From assembly GCF_009707125.1 (NCBI RefSeq), contig NZ_WLVL01000023.1:124001-188000 (forward strand): a stretch of DNA of 64,000 nt, given 5' to 3'. The notes under the pieces are model-generated. The model did not search any database. It was not told the DNA's origin and saw only the letters and a program-made list of their open reading frames with translations. A program made the position numbers and the translations under genes. The DNA is from Arsenicicoccus cauae (GTDB lineage Bacteria; Actinomycetota; Actinomycetes; Actinomycetales; Dermatophilaceae). Positions 1-7,649 of this stretch are shown piece after piece (positions within the stretch are counted from its first letter, which is position 1; every line of letters begins with the position of its first letter).

Positions 1-2
1 CC

Positions 3-1010
3 GGGTCCGGCAGCTCCGGCTTCGACGCCACCGGTTCGTCCGACCTGAGCCGGGCCGCGGACGGCTCGACGATCTCGGGGACCGAGGTCGCGTCGATGAA
101 GGGGGTCGTCATGGTGGACACCGTGCTGCCCGACGGCAGAGGCGCCGGCACGGGGATGATCCTCACCGCCGGCGGCGAGGTGCTCACCAACTACCACGTC
201 GTCGAGGGGTCGACCTCGATCACCGTCACCGACACCACCACCGGGCGCACCTATCCGGCGACCGTCGTGGGGCACGACGCCGCGCACGACGTCGCCGTGC
301 TGCGGCTCTCGGGCGCGAGCGGGCTGTCCACGGTCACGGTCGACCGGTCGCCGGCGCAGGTCGGCCAGAGCGTGGTCGCGGTGGGTCAAGGTGGCGGTCA
401 AGGCGCGATCTACCAGGTCACCGGCTCGGTCACGGCCCTCGACCAGACCATCACCGCGCAGGACGAGACCTCCGTGGGCTCCGGGGAGCAGCTCACCGGG
501 CTCATCCGGACGACGGCGGACGTCGTGCCCGGCTACTCGGGCGGCCCGCTGCTGGACACCTCCGGCCGGGTGATCGGGATCGACACGGCGGCGACCTCCG
601 GCGGGGACATCGACGGGTATGCCGTGCCGATCTCCCAGGCGCTCGCCATTGCCGACCAGATCACGGCGGGCGTCCGGTCCGATGACGTGCACGTGGGGGC
701 GCGGGCGGCCCTGGGCGTCCAGGTGACCGACGTGACGGCCGGGGGCTACGGCGGCTCGCGGGGAGCGACCGGTATGCCGTCCGGCGCCGCCGTGGCCGAC
801 GTGGTCGCCGGTGGGGCCGCCGCCGCGGCCGGCATCACCGCGGGGTCGACCATCACCGCCGTCGACGGGGACACCGTCACCAGCGGCACCGACCTGAGCG
901 AGGACCTGTCCGACGAGTACCCGGGCACCCGCGTCACCGTGACGTGGACCGACCCCTCGGGCACGACCCGCTCGACGAGCGTCACCCTCGGCACCAGCAC
1001 GGTCGCCTGA
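3..1010 (+). CDS. HtrA/DegP-like S1C serine protease with PDZ domain (5' end outside window)
   Basis: The reading frame is already open at base 3, so the N-terminus (expected cytoplasmic tail and membrane anchor) lies upstream and the first ATG at 96 is not the real start. The protease domain shows the triad: His in LTNYHVVEG (near base 195), Asp in HDVAVLRL (near 288) and Ser in GYSGGPLLD (codon at 537). A PDZ domain follows (GAAVADVVAGGAAAAAGITAGSTI and on), as in actinobacterial PepD/HtrA proteins that degrade or check misfolded envelope proteins. The residue before the nucleophile is Tyr rather than the usual Asn or Asp (GNSGGP). Family assignment is firm; substrate is unknown. Confidence 0.9.
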   Translation, partial: GSGSSGFDATGSSDLSRAADGSTISGTEVASMKGVVMVDTVLPDGRGAGTGMILTAGGEVLTNYHVVEGSTSITVTDTTTGRTYPATVVGHDAAHDVAVLRLSGASGLSTVTVDRSPAQVGQSVVAVGQGGGQGAIYQVTGSVTALDQTITAQDETSVGSGEQLTGLIRTTADVVPGYSGGPLLDTSGRVIGIDTAATSGGDIDGYAVPISQALAIADQITAGVRSDDVHVGARAALGVQVTDVTAGGYGGSRGATGMPSGAAVADVVAGGAAAAAGITAGSTITAVDGDTVTSGTDLSEDLSDEYPGTRVTVTWTDPSGTTRSTSVTLGTSTVA

Positions 1011-1134
1011 CGCCTCGGAATGTGCTCGGCGTGACGGGCGTTGCCCTGGGGGAGAAGGCCGCTCCCGACGCGATGACGGGGAGCGGAGCAACGAGCCAGA
1101 CCGGCCGATCAGCCAGACCAGCAGGAGGCACACC

Positions 1135-2049
1135 GTGCAGGACCCCACGGGTCTCTACCGCTTCGAGACCGACTGCGACCCCACGCACATGCGTGCGTCG
1201 TCGCTGGTCGTCGCCATGGGCGCGTTCATCGACGCCGGTCACACCGGCAAGCTCATCTCCGACCACCTGCTGGGCGCGCTCGACCACTCCGTCGTGGCGT
1301 CCTTCGACGTCGACCAGATGCTCGACTACCGCGGGCGCCGGCCGCTGATGACCTTCGACCGGGACCGCTACATGGCCTACGACGACCCGGCGATCGTGCT
1401 CTACCGCGTGCTCGACGTCGACGGCACGCCGTTCCTGCTGCTGACGGGCCCCGAGCCGGACTACCAGTGGGAGCGGATGACCGAGGCGGTGCGCGGGCTC
1501 GTCCGGACCTTCGGGGTGTCCCTCACCGTGTCCGTCCACGGGATACCCATGGGAGTCCCGCACACCCGCCCCATCGGCCTCACCGCGCACGCCTCCGACG
1601 CGGCGTTGATCCCCGACAACAACCCGGTGTTCGGCGAGGTCCAGGTGCCCGCGTCGTTCGCGTCCCTGCTCGAGCTCCGGCTCGGCGAGTCCGGCTACGA
1701 CACCATCGGGTTCAGCGTGCACGTGCCGCACTACCTCGCCCAGACCGACTTCGCCGACGCCGCGCTCACGGGCCTGCGGGCGGTGTCCGGCGCGACCGGG
1801 CTCGCCCTGCCCACCGCCGAGCTGGCGGCCGTCGCCGGGGCCAACCGCGAGGCCATCGACTCCGAGATCGGCGGCAGCGAGGAGGTGCTGCAGGTGGTAC
1901 GTGCCCTCGAGGGGCAGTACGACCAGTGGACCCGCGGTCTCGACAGGCCCACCCTCCTGGCGCCGAGCATCGGCGAGCTGCCGACGGCCGACGAGATCGG
2001 CGCCGAGTTCGAGCAGTTCCTGCGCACCCACAGCGACGGCGAGGGCTGA
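1135..2049 (+). CDS. PAC2 family protein (proteasome assembly chaperone-like)
   Basis: This 304-residue protein starts with GTG behind an AGGAGG ribosome site about 6 nt upstream. It has the PAC2 family layout: an N-terminal strand-rich segment (SSLVVAMGAFIDAGHTG), a central LLLTGPEPDYQWERM stretch and HGIPMGVPHTRP, then a helical C-terminus. PAC2 proteins resemble eukaryotic proteasome assembly chaperones and are common in actinobacteria, where their role is unproven. No proteasome genes are in this window. It stands alone between htrA and a convergent polymerase-like gene, with only 15 bases between the stop codons. Confidence 0.85.
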   Translation: MQDPTGLYRFETDCDPTHMRASSLVVAMGAFIDAGHTGKLISDHLLGALDHSVVASFDVDQMLDYRGRRPLMTFDRDRYMAYDDPAIVLYRVLDVDGTPFLLLTGPEPDYQWERMTEAVRGLVRTFGVSLTVSVHGIPMGVPHTRPIGLTAHASDAALIPDNNPVFGEVQVPASFASLLELRLGESGYDTIGFSVHVPHYLAQTDFADAALTGLRAVSGATGLALPTAELAAVAGANREAIDSEIGGSEEVLQVVRALEGQYDQWTRGLDRPTLLAPSIGELPTADEIGAEFEQFLRTHSDGEG

Positions 2050-2064
2050 GGCGCCGCCTGAGCC

Positions 2065-3789
2065 TCAGGCCTTGGCCTCGGACCACCGGCGCACGACGCT
2101 GACGTCCGCCACGAAGCGCACCCGGTGCGTGCCCGTCCATCGCGCCGCCGCCTCGTCGAGGCTGCGGTGCACGAGGGCGACCGTCTCCTCGGCGTGCGCC
2201 TCGCGGACGTGCACGAGCAGCTCGTCGTGCAGGCACAGCACGATCCGAGCCCCGAGGGGGTGCCCGCCGGCGCGCACGGTCGCGGCCCACGCCTTGAACA
2301 GCTCCGCGGCCGCGCCCTGGACGACCGCGTTGCGGGCGAACCTCCCGCGCGCCGCGCGCTGCGCCTCCGAGAGCGGGCCCTGCCACATCGGCACCCGCCG
2401 CCCGCCCCAGGTCACCACGGCGTCGCCGCGCACCCCCGCGTCGTAGGCCCGGTGCAGGTAGGCCATGGCCGTCGGGTAGGCCCGGTCCAGCCGCTTGAGA
2501 GCCTTGCCCGCGGAGCCCGACGTCTGTCCGTACATCGCGGCCAGGACCGCGACCTTGGCGACCGGTCGGTCGACCCCCAGCTCGGCGGCGACGGGTGAGT
2601 AGAGGTCGGCCGCCTGGCTGGCGTCCGCGAAGGCCGGGTCGCGGGCCACCGCCGCCAGCACCCGCGGCTCGATCTGGCCCAGGTCGGCGCGCACGAGCAC
2701 GTGACCGGGGTGCGCCGCCACGGCGGGTCGCAGCTCGGCGGGCAGGTTGTGCAGGCCGTTGGCGGCCGTCATCCGACCCGCTCCGCCGTCGCAGGCGGTC
2801 CAGGCACCCCGCAGGCGGTCGTCCTCCCCGACGTGCGATTCCAGCCAGTGCCAGCCATAGGTCGTGGCGACGCGCTCGGCCTTGCGCCAGGTCAGGAGGG
2901 CCTCGACGACGGGGTGCGAGCCGCGATGGGCCGCCAGCGTCCACTTGCGCGTGTTGTCCACGTTGACCCCGACCGACGCCAGCATCTCCTTGACCTGCAG
3001 CGGATTTCGCAGGTCCGTGCGCTCGCGCCCGGGCACGTGCACGAGGACGGCTCGGTCCCGCTCGGCTCGTATGGCGCTCGCCTGCGCCTCGTCGCGTGGG
3101 CGTGGTCCGGCGGCCGCCGTGATGAGCGCGGTCGCCGCCGCGCGGTCGATGGGCAGGCCGTGGACCTCCAGCTCGACGCAGAGCAGGGCCGCCGCGGACT
3201 CGGACAGGGCCGTGGCGAGCAGGCGCCGGGCGTCGCGCGGGCTGCCGCCGGAGTCCGGCACACGCGGCGCGCCGGCCAGGGCGGCGCGCTGCTGCTCCGC
3301 GGCGGTCAGCGCTGCCCGCGCCCACGCGGCGAGCCGCGCGGGCGTCGTGATCCAGCTGCCCTGGACCGCGTCCGCGCGCAGGTGGCCGTCGGCGGTCGTC
3401 AGCGTCTCGGGGTCGAGCTGCGCGGCGGGGGAGACGAGCGCGAACAGGTCCGGCTCCGCGACCTGGGGCACGCCCGCCGGGTCCAGCCCGCGCAGGTGCG
3501 CCCACACCGTGCCGGGGTCCGCGGCGAGGCCACCCGCCAGCACCCGGTGCACCTCGGCGACGTCCCAGCACCGGGCGAGGTGCACGCCGGCCTCCACCAC
3601 GGGACGGGCGTCACGGCCCGCCTGCCACCACACCCACCGCGGCCGCTGCTCCTGCTCCAGCTGCCGCAGCCGCGGCACGAGCTCGCCCAGCGTGCACGGC
3701 GCCACGACGACCGCGCCGGAGGGGGCGACGACGACGCCGCGCCCCTCGGCGACGGCGAGGCCCAGGGCCCCCGGTAGCCCGCCAGGCAC
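2065..3789 (-). CDS. Bifunctional 3'-5' exonuclease/DNA polymerase-like protein (family A)
   Basis: The frame is open to 4641, but the GTG at 3789 is the sensible start: it lies 2 nt after the sufE stop (TGACCGTG) and gives 574 residues, near the usual size of this actinobacterial stand-alone family. The C-terminal half carries family-A polymerase motifs: motif A as ADLGQIEPRV, the O-helix as RPVAKVAVLAAMYGQTSG, and motif C as CLHDELLVHV. Motif A has Leu-Gly where PolI has Tyr-Ser. The N-terminal exonuclease-like half is poorly conserved and there is no 5' nuclease domain. It is probably translated together with sufE. Role in repair or replication is unknown. Confidence 0.85.
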   Translation of the reverse strand: MPGGLPGALGLAVAEGRGVVVAPSGAVVVAPCTLGELVPRLRQLEQEQRPRWVWWQAGRDARPVVEAGVHLARCWDVAEVHRVLAGGLAADPGTVWAHLRGLDPAGVPQVAEPDLFALVSPAAQLDPETLTTADGHLRADAVQGSWITTPARLAAWARAALTAAEQQRAALAGAPRVPDSGGSPRDARRLLATALSESAAALLCVELEVHGLPIDRAAATALITAAAGPRPRDEAQASAIRAERDRAVLVHVPGRERTDLRNPLQVKEMLASVGVNVDNTRKWTLAAHRGSHPVVEALLTWRKAERVATTYGWHWLESHVGEDDRLRGAWTACDGGAGRMTAANGLHNLPAELRPAVAAHPGHVLVRADLGQIEPRVLAAVARDPAFADASQAADLYSPVAAELGVDRPVAKVAVLAAMYGQTSGSAGKALKRLDRAYPTAMAYLHRAYDAGVRGDAVVTWGGRRVPMWQGPLSEAQRAARGRFARNAVVQGAAAELFKAWAATVRAGGHPLGARIVLCLHDELLVHVREAHAEETVALVHRSLDEAAARWTGTHRVRFVADVSVVRRWSEAKA

Positions 3790-3791
3790 GG

Positions 3792-4244
3792 TCAGGCCGC
3801 GGCGAGCTGGCGCTGCACGCGCGCCAGCATGCCGGCCATGCCGCCCAGCCGCAGCGGGGAGACGGTGCCGTCCAGGCCGAGACGCAGGGGCAGGTCGGCC
3901 GGCAGCCGCAGCACCTGCGCCGGCGGGGCACCGTCCACGGCCTCGTGCAGGATCGCCGCGAGGGCCCGGGTGGCCGCGGCGGAGGGCGGCGCATCGACAT
4001 ACAGCCGGACCACCCCCTCCTCGACCCGGGCCAGGACGTGGACGGGAGACTGGCACTCCTCGACCCGCTCGAACCCAGGGTCGCCCTGGACCCGCTCGGG
4101 CGGGGAGGGCAGGTCGTCGGCGAGCTCCTGGAGCAGGTCCAGGCGCTCGCTCGGCGTCAGCCCGGCAAGGTCCTCGACGAGCTCGCTGACGGTCTCGGGC
4201 AGCCCGGAGGTGTCGGACGGGGAGGTGCCGGGTATGTCGCTCAC
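3792..4244 (-). CDS. sufE: SufE family protein
   Basis: SufE proteins take sulfur from the SufS cysteine desulfurase for Fe-S cluster assembly. Seen here: LTPSERLDLLQELADDLPSPPE near the N-terminus and VEECQSPVHVLARVEEGVVRLYVDAPPSAAATRALAAIL, with the sulfur-accepting Cys in EECQSPV. I chose the GTG at 4244 (150 residues) because a CACACT -10 hexamer ends 6 nt before it, a leaderless arrangement repeated across this window; a GTG at 4265 would add 7 residues. Overall length matches the family. No sufS is nearby. The stop is 2 nt from the start of the polymerase-like gene downstream. Confidence 0.88.
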   Translation of the reverse strand: MSDIPGTSPSDTSGLPETVSELVEDLAGLTPSERLDLLQELADDLPSPPERVQGDPGFERVEECQSPVHVLARVEEGVVRLYVDAPPSAAATRALAAILHEAVDGAPPAQVLRLPADLPLRLGLDGTVSPLRLGGMAGMLARVQRQLAAA

Positions 4245-4327
4245 CGACCCAGTGTGCGCCACCACGCTCCTTCCGCGAGCGCGGCCCGCCAGCGCACCAG
4301 CACCGCCACAGACAGGAAGGACTGCCC

Positions 4328-5035
4328 GTGGGCATCTTCGACAGGATCACCGGCTCCCTCATCAACAAGGCCGTCGGCCAGCACGCGACCGACCCCAGGA
4401 CCGGCGAGTCCCGGCTCAACGGCCCGGTCGAGGACCTCGTGCAGAAGCTCCTCGACGTGGGCGTGGACGGCGCCGGCCCGCTCGACGGCGCGGCCAAGGT
4501 CGCGGACAAGGCGCTGCGTGGCCGCACCCCGGAGCAGGCCGTGGCGGAGATCATCAAGGACCACAAGCGGGTCGCCGCCACCGGTGGCTTCGTCACCGGG
4601 CTCGGCGGCTTCATCACCATGCCGGTGGCCCTCCCGGCCAACGTCGTGGAGTTCTACCTCACCGCCACGCGCATGGTCGCCTCGATCGCGCGGGTGCGCG
4701 GCTATGACATCACCCGGCCCGAGGTCCGCTCGGCGATCCTGCTGACGCTCGTGGGTGCGGATGCCGACGACGACCTGCTGCGCCGCGCGGGCGTGCTCAC
4801 GTCGGGGCGCCTATCCAGCCTCGCCAGCCAGCACCTGCCGGCCTCCGCCGTGATGATGATCAACAAGGGCGTGGGCTTCCGGCTCATCTCCACCCTGGGG
4901 CAGAAGGGCTTCGCCAAGGTCGTCGGCAAGGGCCTGGCGCTCGTGGGCGGCGTCGTGGGCGGTGGCATGGACTACTACCTCCTCGCCAAGATCGCCTCCG
5001 ACGCCCAGCAGCAGTTCCCGGCCACCGCGGCCTGA
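4328..5035 (+). CDS. EcsC family protein
   Basis: This 235-residue protein uses a GTG start behind CAGGAAGG. It matches EcsC family proteins: TPEQAVAEIIKDHKRVAATGGFVTGL followed by two glycine-rich hydrophobic segments (GGFITMPVALPANVVEF and GLALVGGVVGGGMDYYLLAKIA). Bacillus EcsC is encoded with the Ecs ABC transporter, but the family is found widely without it and the biochemical function is unknown. It is divergent from sufE with 83 bases between the starts, and is followed by a strong hairpin, so it is probably a single-gene transcript. Confidence 0.85.
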   Translation: MGIFDRITGSLINKAVGQHATDPRTGESRLNGPVEDLVQKLLDVGVDGAGPLDGAAKVADKALRGRTPEQAVAEIIKDHKRVAATGGFVTGLGGFITMPVALPANVVEFYLTATRMVASIARVRGYDITRPEVRSAILLTLVGADADDDLLRRAGVLTSGRLSSLASQHLPASAVMMINKGVGFRLISTLGQKGFAKVVGKGLALVGGVVGGGMDYYLLAKIASDAQQQFPATAA

Positions 5036-5072
5036 CCGCGGGGGAATCCCCCTCGCGGGTGGTTCGTTGAGA

Positions 5073-5102
5073 GGGGTGGAGCGCCACGTGGTGCTCCACC
5101 CC
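5073..5102 (+). terminator. Hairpin after the ecsC-like gene, likely terminator
   Basis: Two 15-base arms abut directly: GGGGTGGAGCGCCAC and GTGGTGCTCCACCCC, complementary except for one G-U type mismatch. No U-tract follows, as is common in high-GC actinobacteria. Confidence 0.6.
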
Positions 5103-5135
5103 CGTCCAGTCCGCACAGCCCACGCAGTCGCAGCA

Positions 5136-5169
5136 CTCGAGCTGTCGAAACGCTCGAGCCGTCGAAGCA
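5136..5169 (+). repeat. Two tandem 17-bp repeats upstream of the DUF1232 gene
   Basis: CTCGAGCTGTCGAAACG (5136-5152) is followed at once by CTCGAGCCGTCGAAGCA (5153-5169), 14 of 17 bases identical. The pair ends just before the ribosome site (GGAGG) of the next gene. It could be an operator or a chance duplication. Confidence 0.5.
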
Positions 5170-5181
5170 CCTGGAGGTCCC

Positions 5182-5592
5182 GTGAGCCCCCGAGCATCCC
5201 GCCCCACCGCGCGCTGGGCGTCCGTCTGGTCGTTCGGCCGCGCCGTGCGCACGGCCGCGCGCCCCGGCTCCCCGAGCCTCTCGACCCGGCTCCAGGCGCT
5301 TCCCCGGCTGGTCGGCGCCGTCAGGTCGGGGGAGTACTCCGGCGCGACGCGTGCCCAGCTGCTGGCGCTGGCCGCGGCGGTGGCCTACGTCATCAGCCCG
5401 GTCGACCTCGTGCCCGAGGGACTGTTCGCCCTGCTCGGCGTCGGGGACGACGCGTTCGTCCTGGCCTGGGCCGCGGCCCAGCTGATCAGCACCACCGAGG
5501 ACTTCCTGCGCTGGGAGCAGGCTGGCAGCCCCCGCGGGTCTCGGCAGGGCGATCCCGCCACGGTCACCGTCGACGGGCGCGTCGTGCGCTGA
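5182..5592 (+). CDS. DUF1232/YkvA family small membrane protein
   Basis: 136 residues, GTG start, GGAGG ribosome site. The diagnostic segment is AAAVAYVISPVDLVPEGLFALLGVGDDAFVLAWAAAQLI, the conserved P-x-D-L-x-P turn and membrane-associated helices of DUF1232. Function is unknown across the family. It is flanked by hairpins on both sides (5073-5102 and 5645-5685) and so looks like its own transcript. The C-terminal 25 residues are polar and unconserved in appearance. Confidence 0.82.
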   Translation: MSPRASRPTARWASVWSFGRAVRTAARPGSPSLSTRLQALPRLVGAVRSGEYSGATRAQLLALAAAVAYVISPVDLVPEGLFALLGVGDDAFVLAWAAAQLISTTEDFLRWEQAGSPRGSRQGDPATVTVDGRVVR

Positions 5593-5644
5593 CGGTCCTC
5601 CGTCCACAGGCCGCCGTCCGCGACGAGTCAATCCGCGTCCCTGT

Positions 5645-5685
5645 CCACAGGCGCGCCGACCGCCCCTGGTCGGCGCGCCTTGTGG
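5645..5685 (+). terminator. Hairpin after the DUF1232 gene
   Basis: Arms GGCGCGCCGACC (5650-5661) and GGTCGGCGCGCC (5668-5679) are perfectly complementary around the 6-nt loop GCCCCT; flanking CCACA and TGTGG extend the stem with a small bulge. It ends 16 bases before the next start codon. Confidence 0.65.
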
Positions 5686-5701
5686 CGTCCATGGTCGGGG
5701 C

Positions 5702-6925
5702 ATGACGTCCTTCCCCCAGACCTCCGTCCCGTCCCCGAGCGCCCCCGCCGACACCCCCGTCGCGTCCGTGCGTGACAGCAGCCAGCTGGTGGCGACCCTG
5801 CCCTACCTGCTCGGCTTCCACCCGACCGAGAGCCTCGTGGTCCTCGGCCTCGTCCCCTCCTCGACCGGGAGCCTGCGCGTGGGCCCGTGCGCGCGGATCG
5901 ACCTGCCGCCGGTCGGCACCCCCGCCGCCGTCCTCTGGGACGCCGTCCACGGCCGTATGGCGCGGCACAGCCGCCACCTCGTGGTCGCCGGGTACCTGCC
6001 CGGCAGCGGAGGTCGCGACGACGCTGCCTCGGCCTGGGGCTGCGCCCTGATGGACGAGGTCCTGCAGCTGGCGAGGCGTGCCCAGATGGAGGTCGTCGAC
6101 GCCGTCGTGATCGGCGCGGGGGGCTGGTGGTCGATGCTGTCTCCCGAGGCCGGGTGCCGGCCCACCCGCCTGCAGCCGCTGCCCGACCCGAGCCAGGTCG
6201 AGGCCGTCACCGACCTGGTCCTCGCTGGCTCCGCGCCCTTCGCCGACCGGGAGGCCGCGCTGGCCCGGGTGCGGGCCGCACCGGAGGACGACCGTTGTCG
6301 CGACGTCCGGTCCGCCCTGACCGCCCTGACCGCCCGGACGGTGCCGGCCCCGGGGGACGTGGAGGAGGGGCTGCGGGCATGGGCCCGCCTGCTGGGAGTG
6401 GGGGAGGAGCACTGCGTGGACGGCGGCCTGCCGTCGGTGCCGACGCGCGACGACTGGACAGCCCGCGACCTGGTCTCCGCCGTCGCGGTGGCCCGGGACA
6501 AGGTGGTCCGCGACGCGCTCCTCGCCTGGTGCTCGCCCGGCCTGGCCCCGGGGGCCCTGCTGCCTCAGGAGCTGCTGGACCTCTGCCGACGCCACCTCGG
6601 CCGCCCCGTGCGGTGGGGGTCGGCCGACCGTGGGCGGCGTGAGGCGCTGCTCGAGCGTCTGCTGCTGGTCGGCCGCGTCGTCCCGCCGGAGCACGCCGGG
6701 GGGTCGTTGACCGTCGCGGGGGTCGTCGCGTGGTCCCTGGGCGACCACATGATCGCCGTCGCGGCGCTGCGACGGGCACTCGCCGTGGACCCCGGGCAGA
6801 CGATGGCGCGACTCGTCCTGCCCGCCGTCGAGTCCCTCGCGGTGTACTCCGAGGTGGTCGGTCGCGGCGGGGACGACCACGACGGTCAGGGGCGGGGCGC
6901 GCGCGCCGTCGAGCCGATGGGATAG
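5702..6925 (+). CDS. DUF4192 family protein
   Basis: 407 residues. The N-terminal motif VRDSSQLVATLPYLLGFHPTESLVVLGL is the hallmark of DUF4192, an actinobacterial family of unknown function; VAWSLGDHMIAVAALRRALAVDPGQTMA near the C-terminus also fits. There is no ribosome site. A CATGGT hexamer (5690-5695) ends 6 nt before the ATG, so the transcript may be leaderless. The next gene, a universal stress protein, begins 45 nt downstream with its own ribosome site. Confidence 0.85.
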   Translation: MTSFPQTSVPSPSAPADTPVASVRDSSQLVATLPYLLGFHPTESLVVLGLVPSSTGSLRVGPCARIDLPPVGTPAAVLWDAVHGRMARHSRHLVVAGYLPGSGGRDDAASAWGCALMDEVLQLARRAQMEVVDAVVIGAGGWWSMLSPEAGCRPTRLQPLPDPSQVEAVTDLVLAGSAPFADREAALARVRAAPEDDRCRDVRSALTALTARTVPAPGDVEEGLRAWARLLGVGEEHCVDGGLPSVPTRDDWTARDLVSAVAVARDKVVRDALLAWCSPGLAPGALLPQELLDLCRRHLGRPVRWGSADRGRREALLERLLLVGRVVPPEHAGGSLTVAGVVAWSLGDHMIAVAALRRALAVDPGQTMARLVLPAVESLAVYSEVVGRGGDDHDGQGRGARAVEPMG

Positions 6926-6970
6926 GTTCGGGGCGATCGTCGTTCGCCCCCACCTGCTCGGAGGACTGTC

Positions 6971-7366
6971 ATGACCATCGTCGTCGGCCTGGTCGCCACG
7001 CCCGAGGGTCGCGCCGCTCTGGCCCGTGCCGCGCAGGAGGCCGTCATCCGTTCCGTGCCCCTGGTCCTCGTCGAGACGGGCCGCGCCGCACCGGACGCCG
7101 AGAGCAGCGCGGCGATGGAGGCGGTGGTGGCGGAGGTCACGGCGGAGGTGTCCGCGGCGGGCCTGGGCCTGGAGCGCCGGGCCCCCGGCGGCAAGGACCT
7201 CGCCGAGCAGCTGGTCGGGGTGGCCGAGGAGGTCGAGGCCAGCTGCCTGGTCATCGGGCTGCGGCGGCGCTCGCCGGTCGGCAAGCTCATCCTCGGGTCG
7301 AGCGCGCAGCGGATCCTGCTCGACGCCACCTGCCCGGTGCTGACCGTCAAGCCACCGAGTCGCTGA
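6971..7366 (+). CDS. Universal stress protein (UspA family)
   Basis: 131 residues in one Usp domain. The start is set by GGAGG 8 nt upstream of the ATG. The C-terminal GLRRRSPVGKLILGSSAQRILLDATCPVLTVK carries the G-2X-G-9X-G(S) nucleotide-binding pattern, so ATP binding is expected. A TAGGTT hexamer overlapping the end of the upstream gene (near 6922) may be its -10. The stop codon lies inside a run of three 8-bp repeats (GAGTCGCT, GAGTCTCT, GAGTCGCT; 7357-7380). Confidence 0.9.
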   Translation: MTIVVGLVATPEGRAALARAAQEAVIRSVPLVLVETGRAAPDAESSAAMEAVVAEVTAEVSAAGLGLERRAPGGKDLAEQLVGVAEEVEASCLVIGLRRRSPVGKLILGSSAQRILLDATCPVLTVKPPSR

Positions 7367-7485
7367 GTCTCTGAGTCGCTGCGCCGCCAAGTCGCCGCGC
7401 TGGTCGACTGCTCGGGCCGTGTCGCCGGGGGCAGGCTGGGTGCGCCTTCCCCGTGCTTTCGTCGCCCCGACTACTCCGGTCGACT

Positions 7486-7491
7486 TATAAT
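7486..7491 (+). promoter_or_regulatory. -10 box for the primary sigma factor gene
   Basis: A perfect TATAAT, rare in this GC-rich window, lies 158 bases before the chosen sigA start, predicting a 5' leader of roughly 150 nt. No good -35 (TTGACA-like) is visible at 16-18 bp. Confidence 0.6.
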
Positions 7492-7649
7492 GGTGGGGAA
7501 GCGCACCGGAGGCCATGGTCAGCCCCCCGCAGACCCTGCCACGACAGGCTGCACCAGCCCACAGCGCACCCGCCGTCCCGTGGCTCCTGCGTCTCGTCCT
7601 GCGACGATCGACGGTTCCACGCGCCCACGTCATGCGACGAAAGGTTGTT

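Noticed and set aside
3790-4641. N-terminal extension of the polymerase-like frame up to 4641
   Set aside because: It runs through sufE and into the ecsC-like gene on the other strand; GTG 3789 fits spacing and length.
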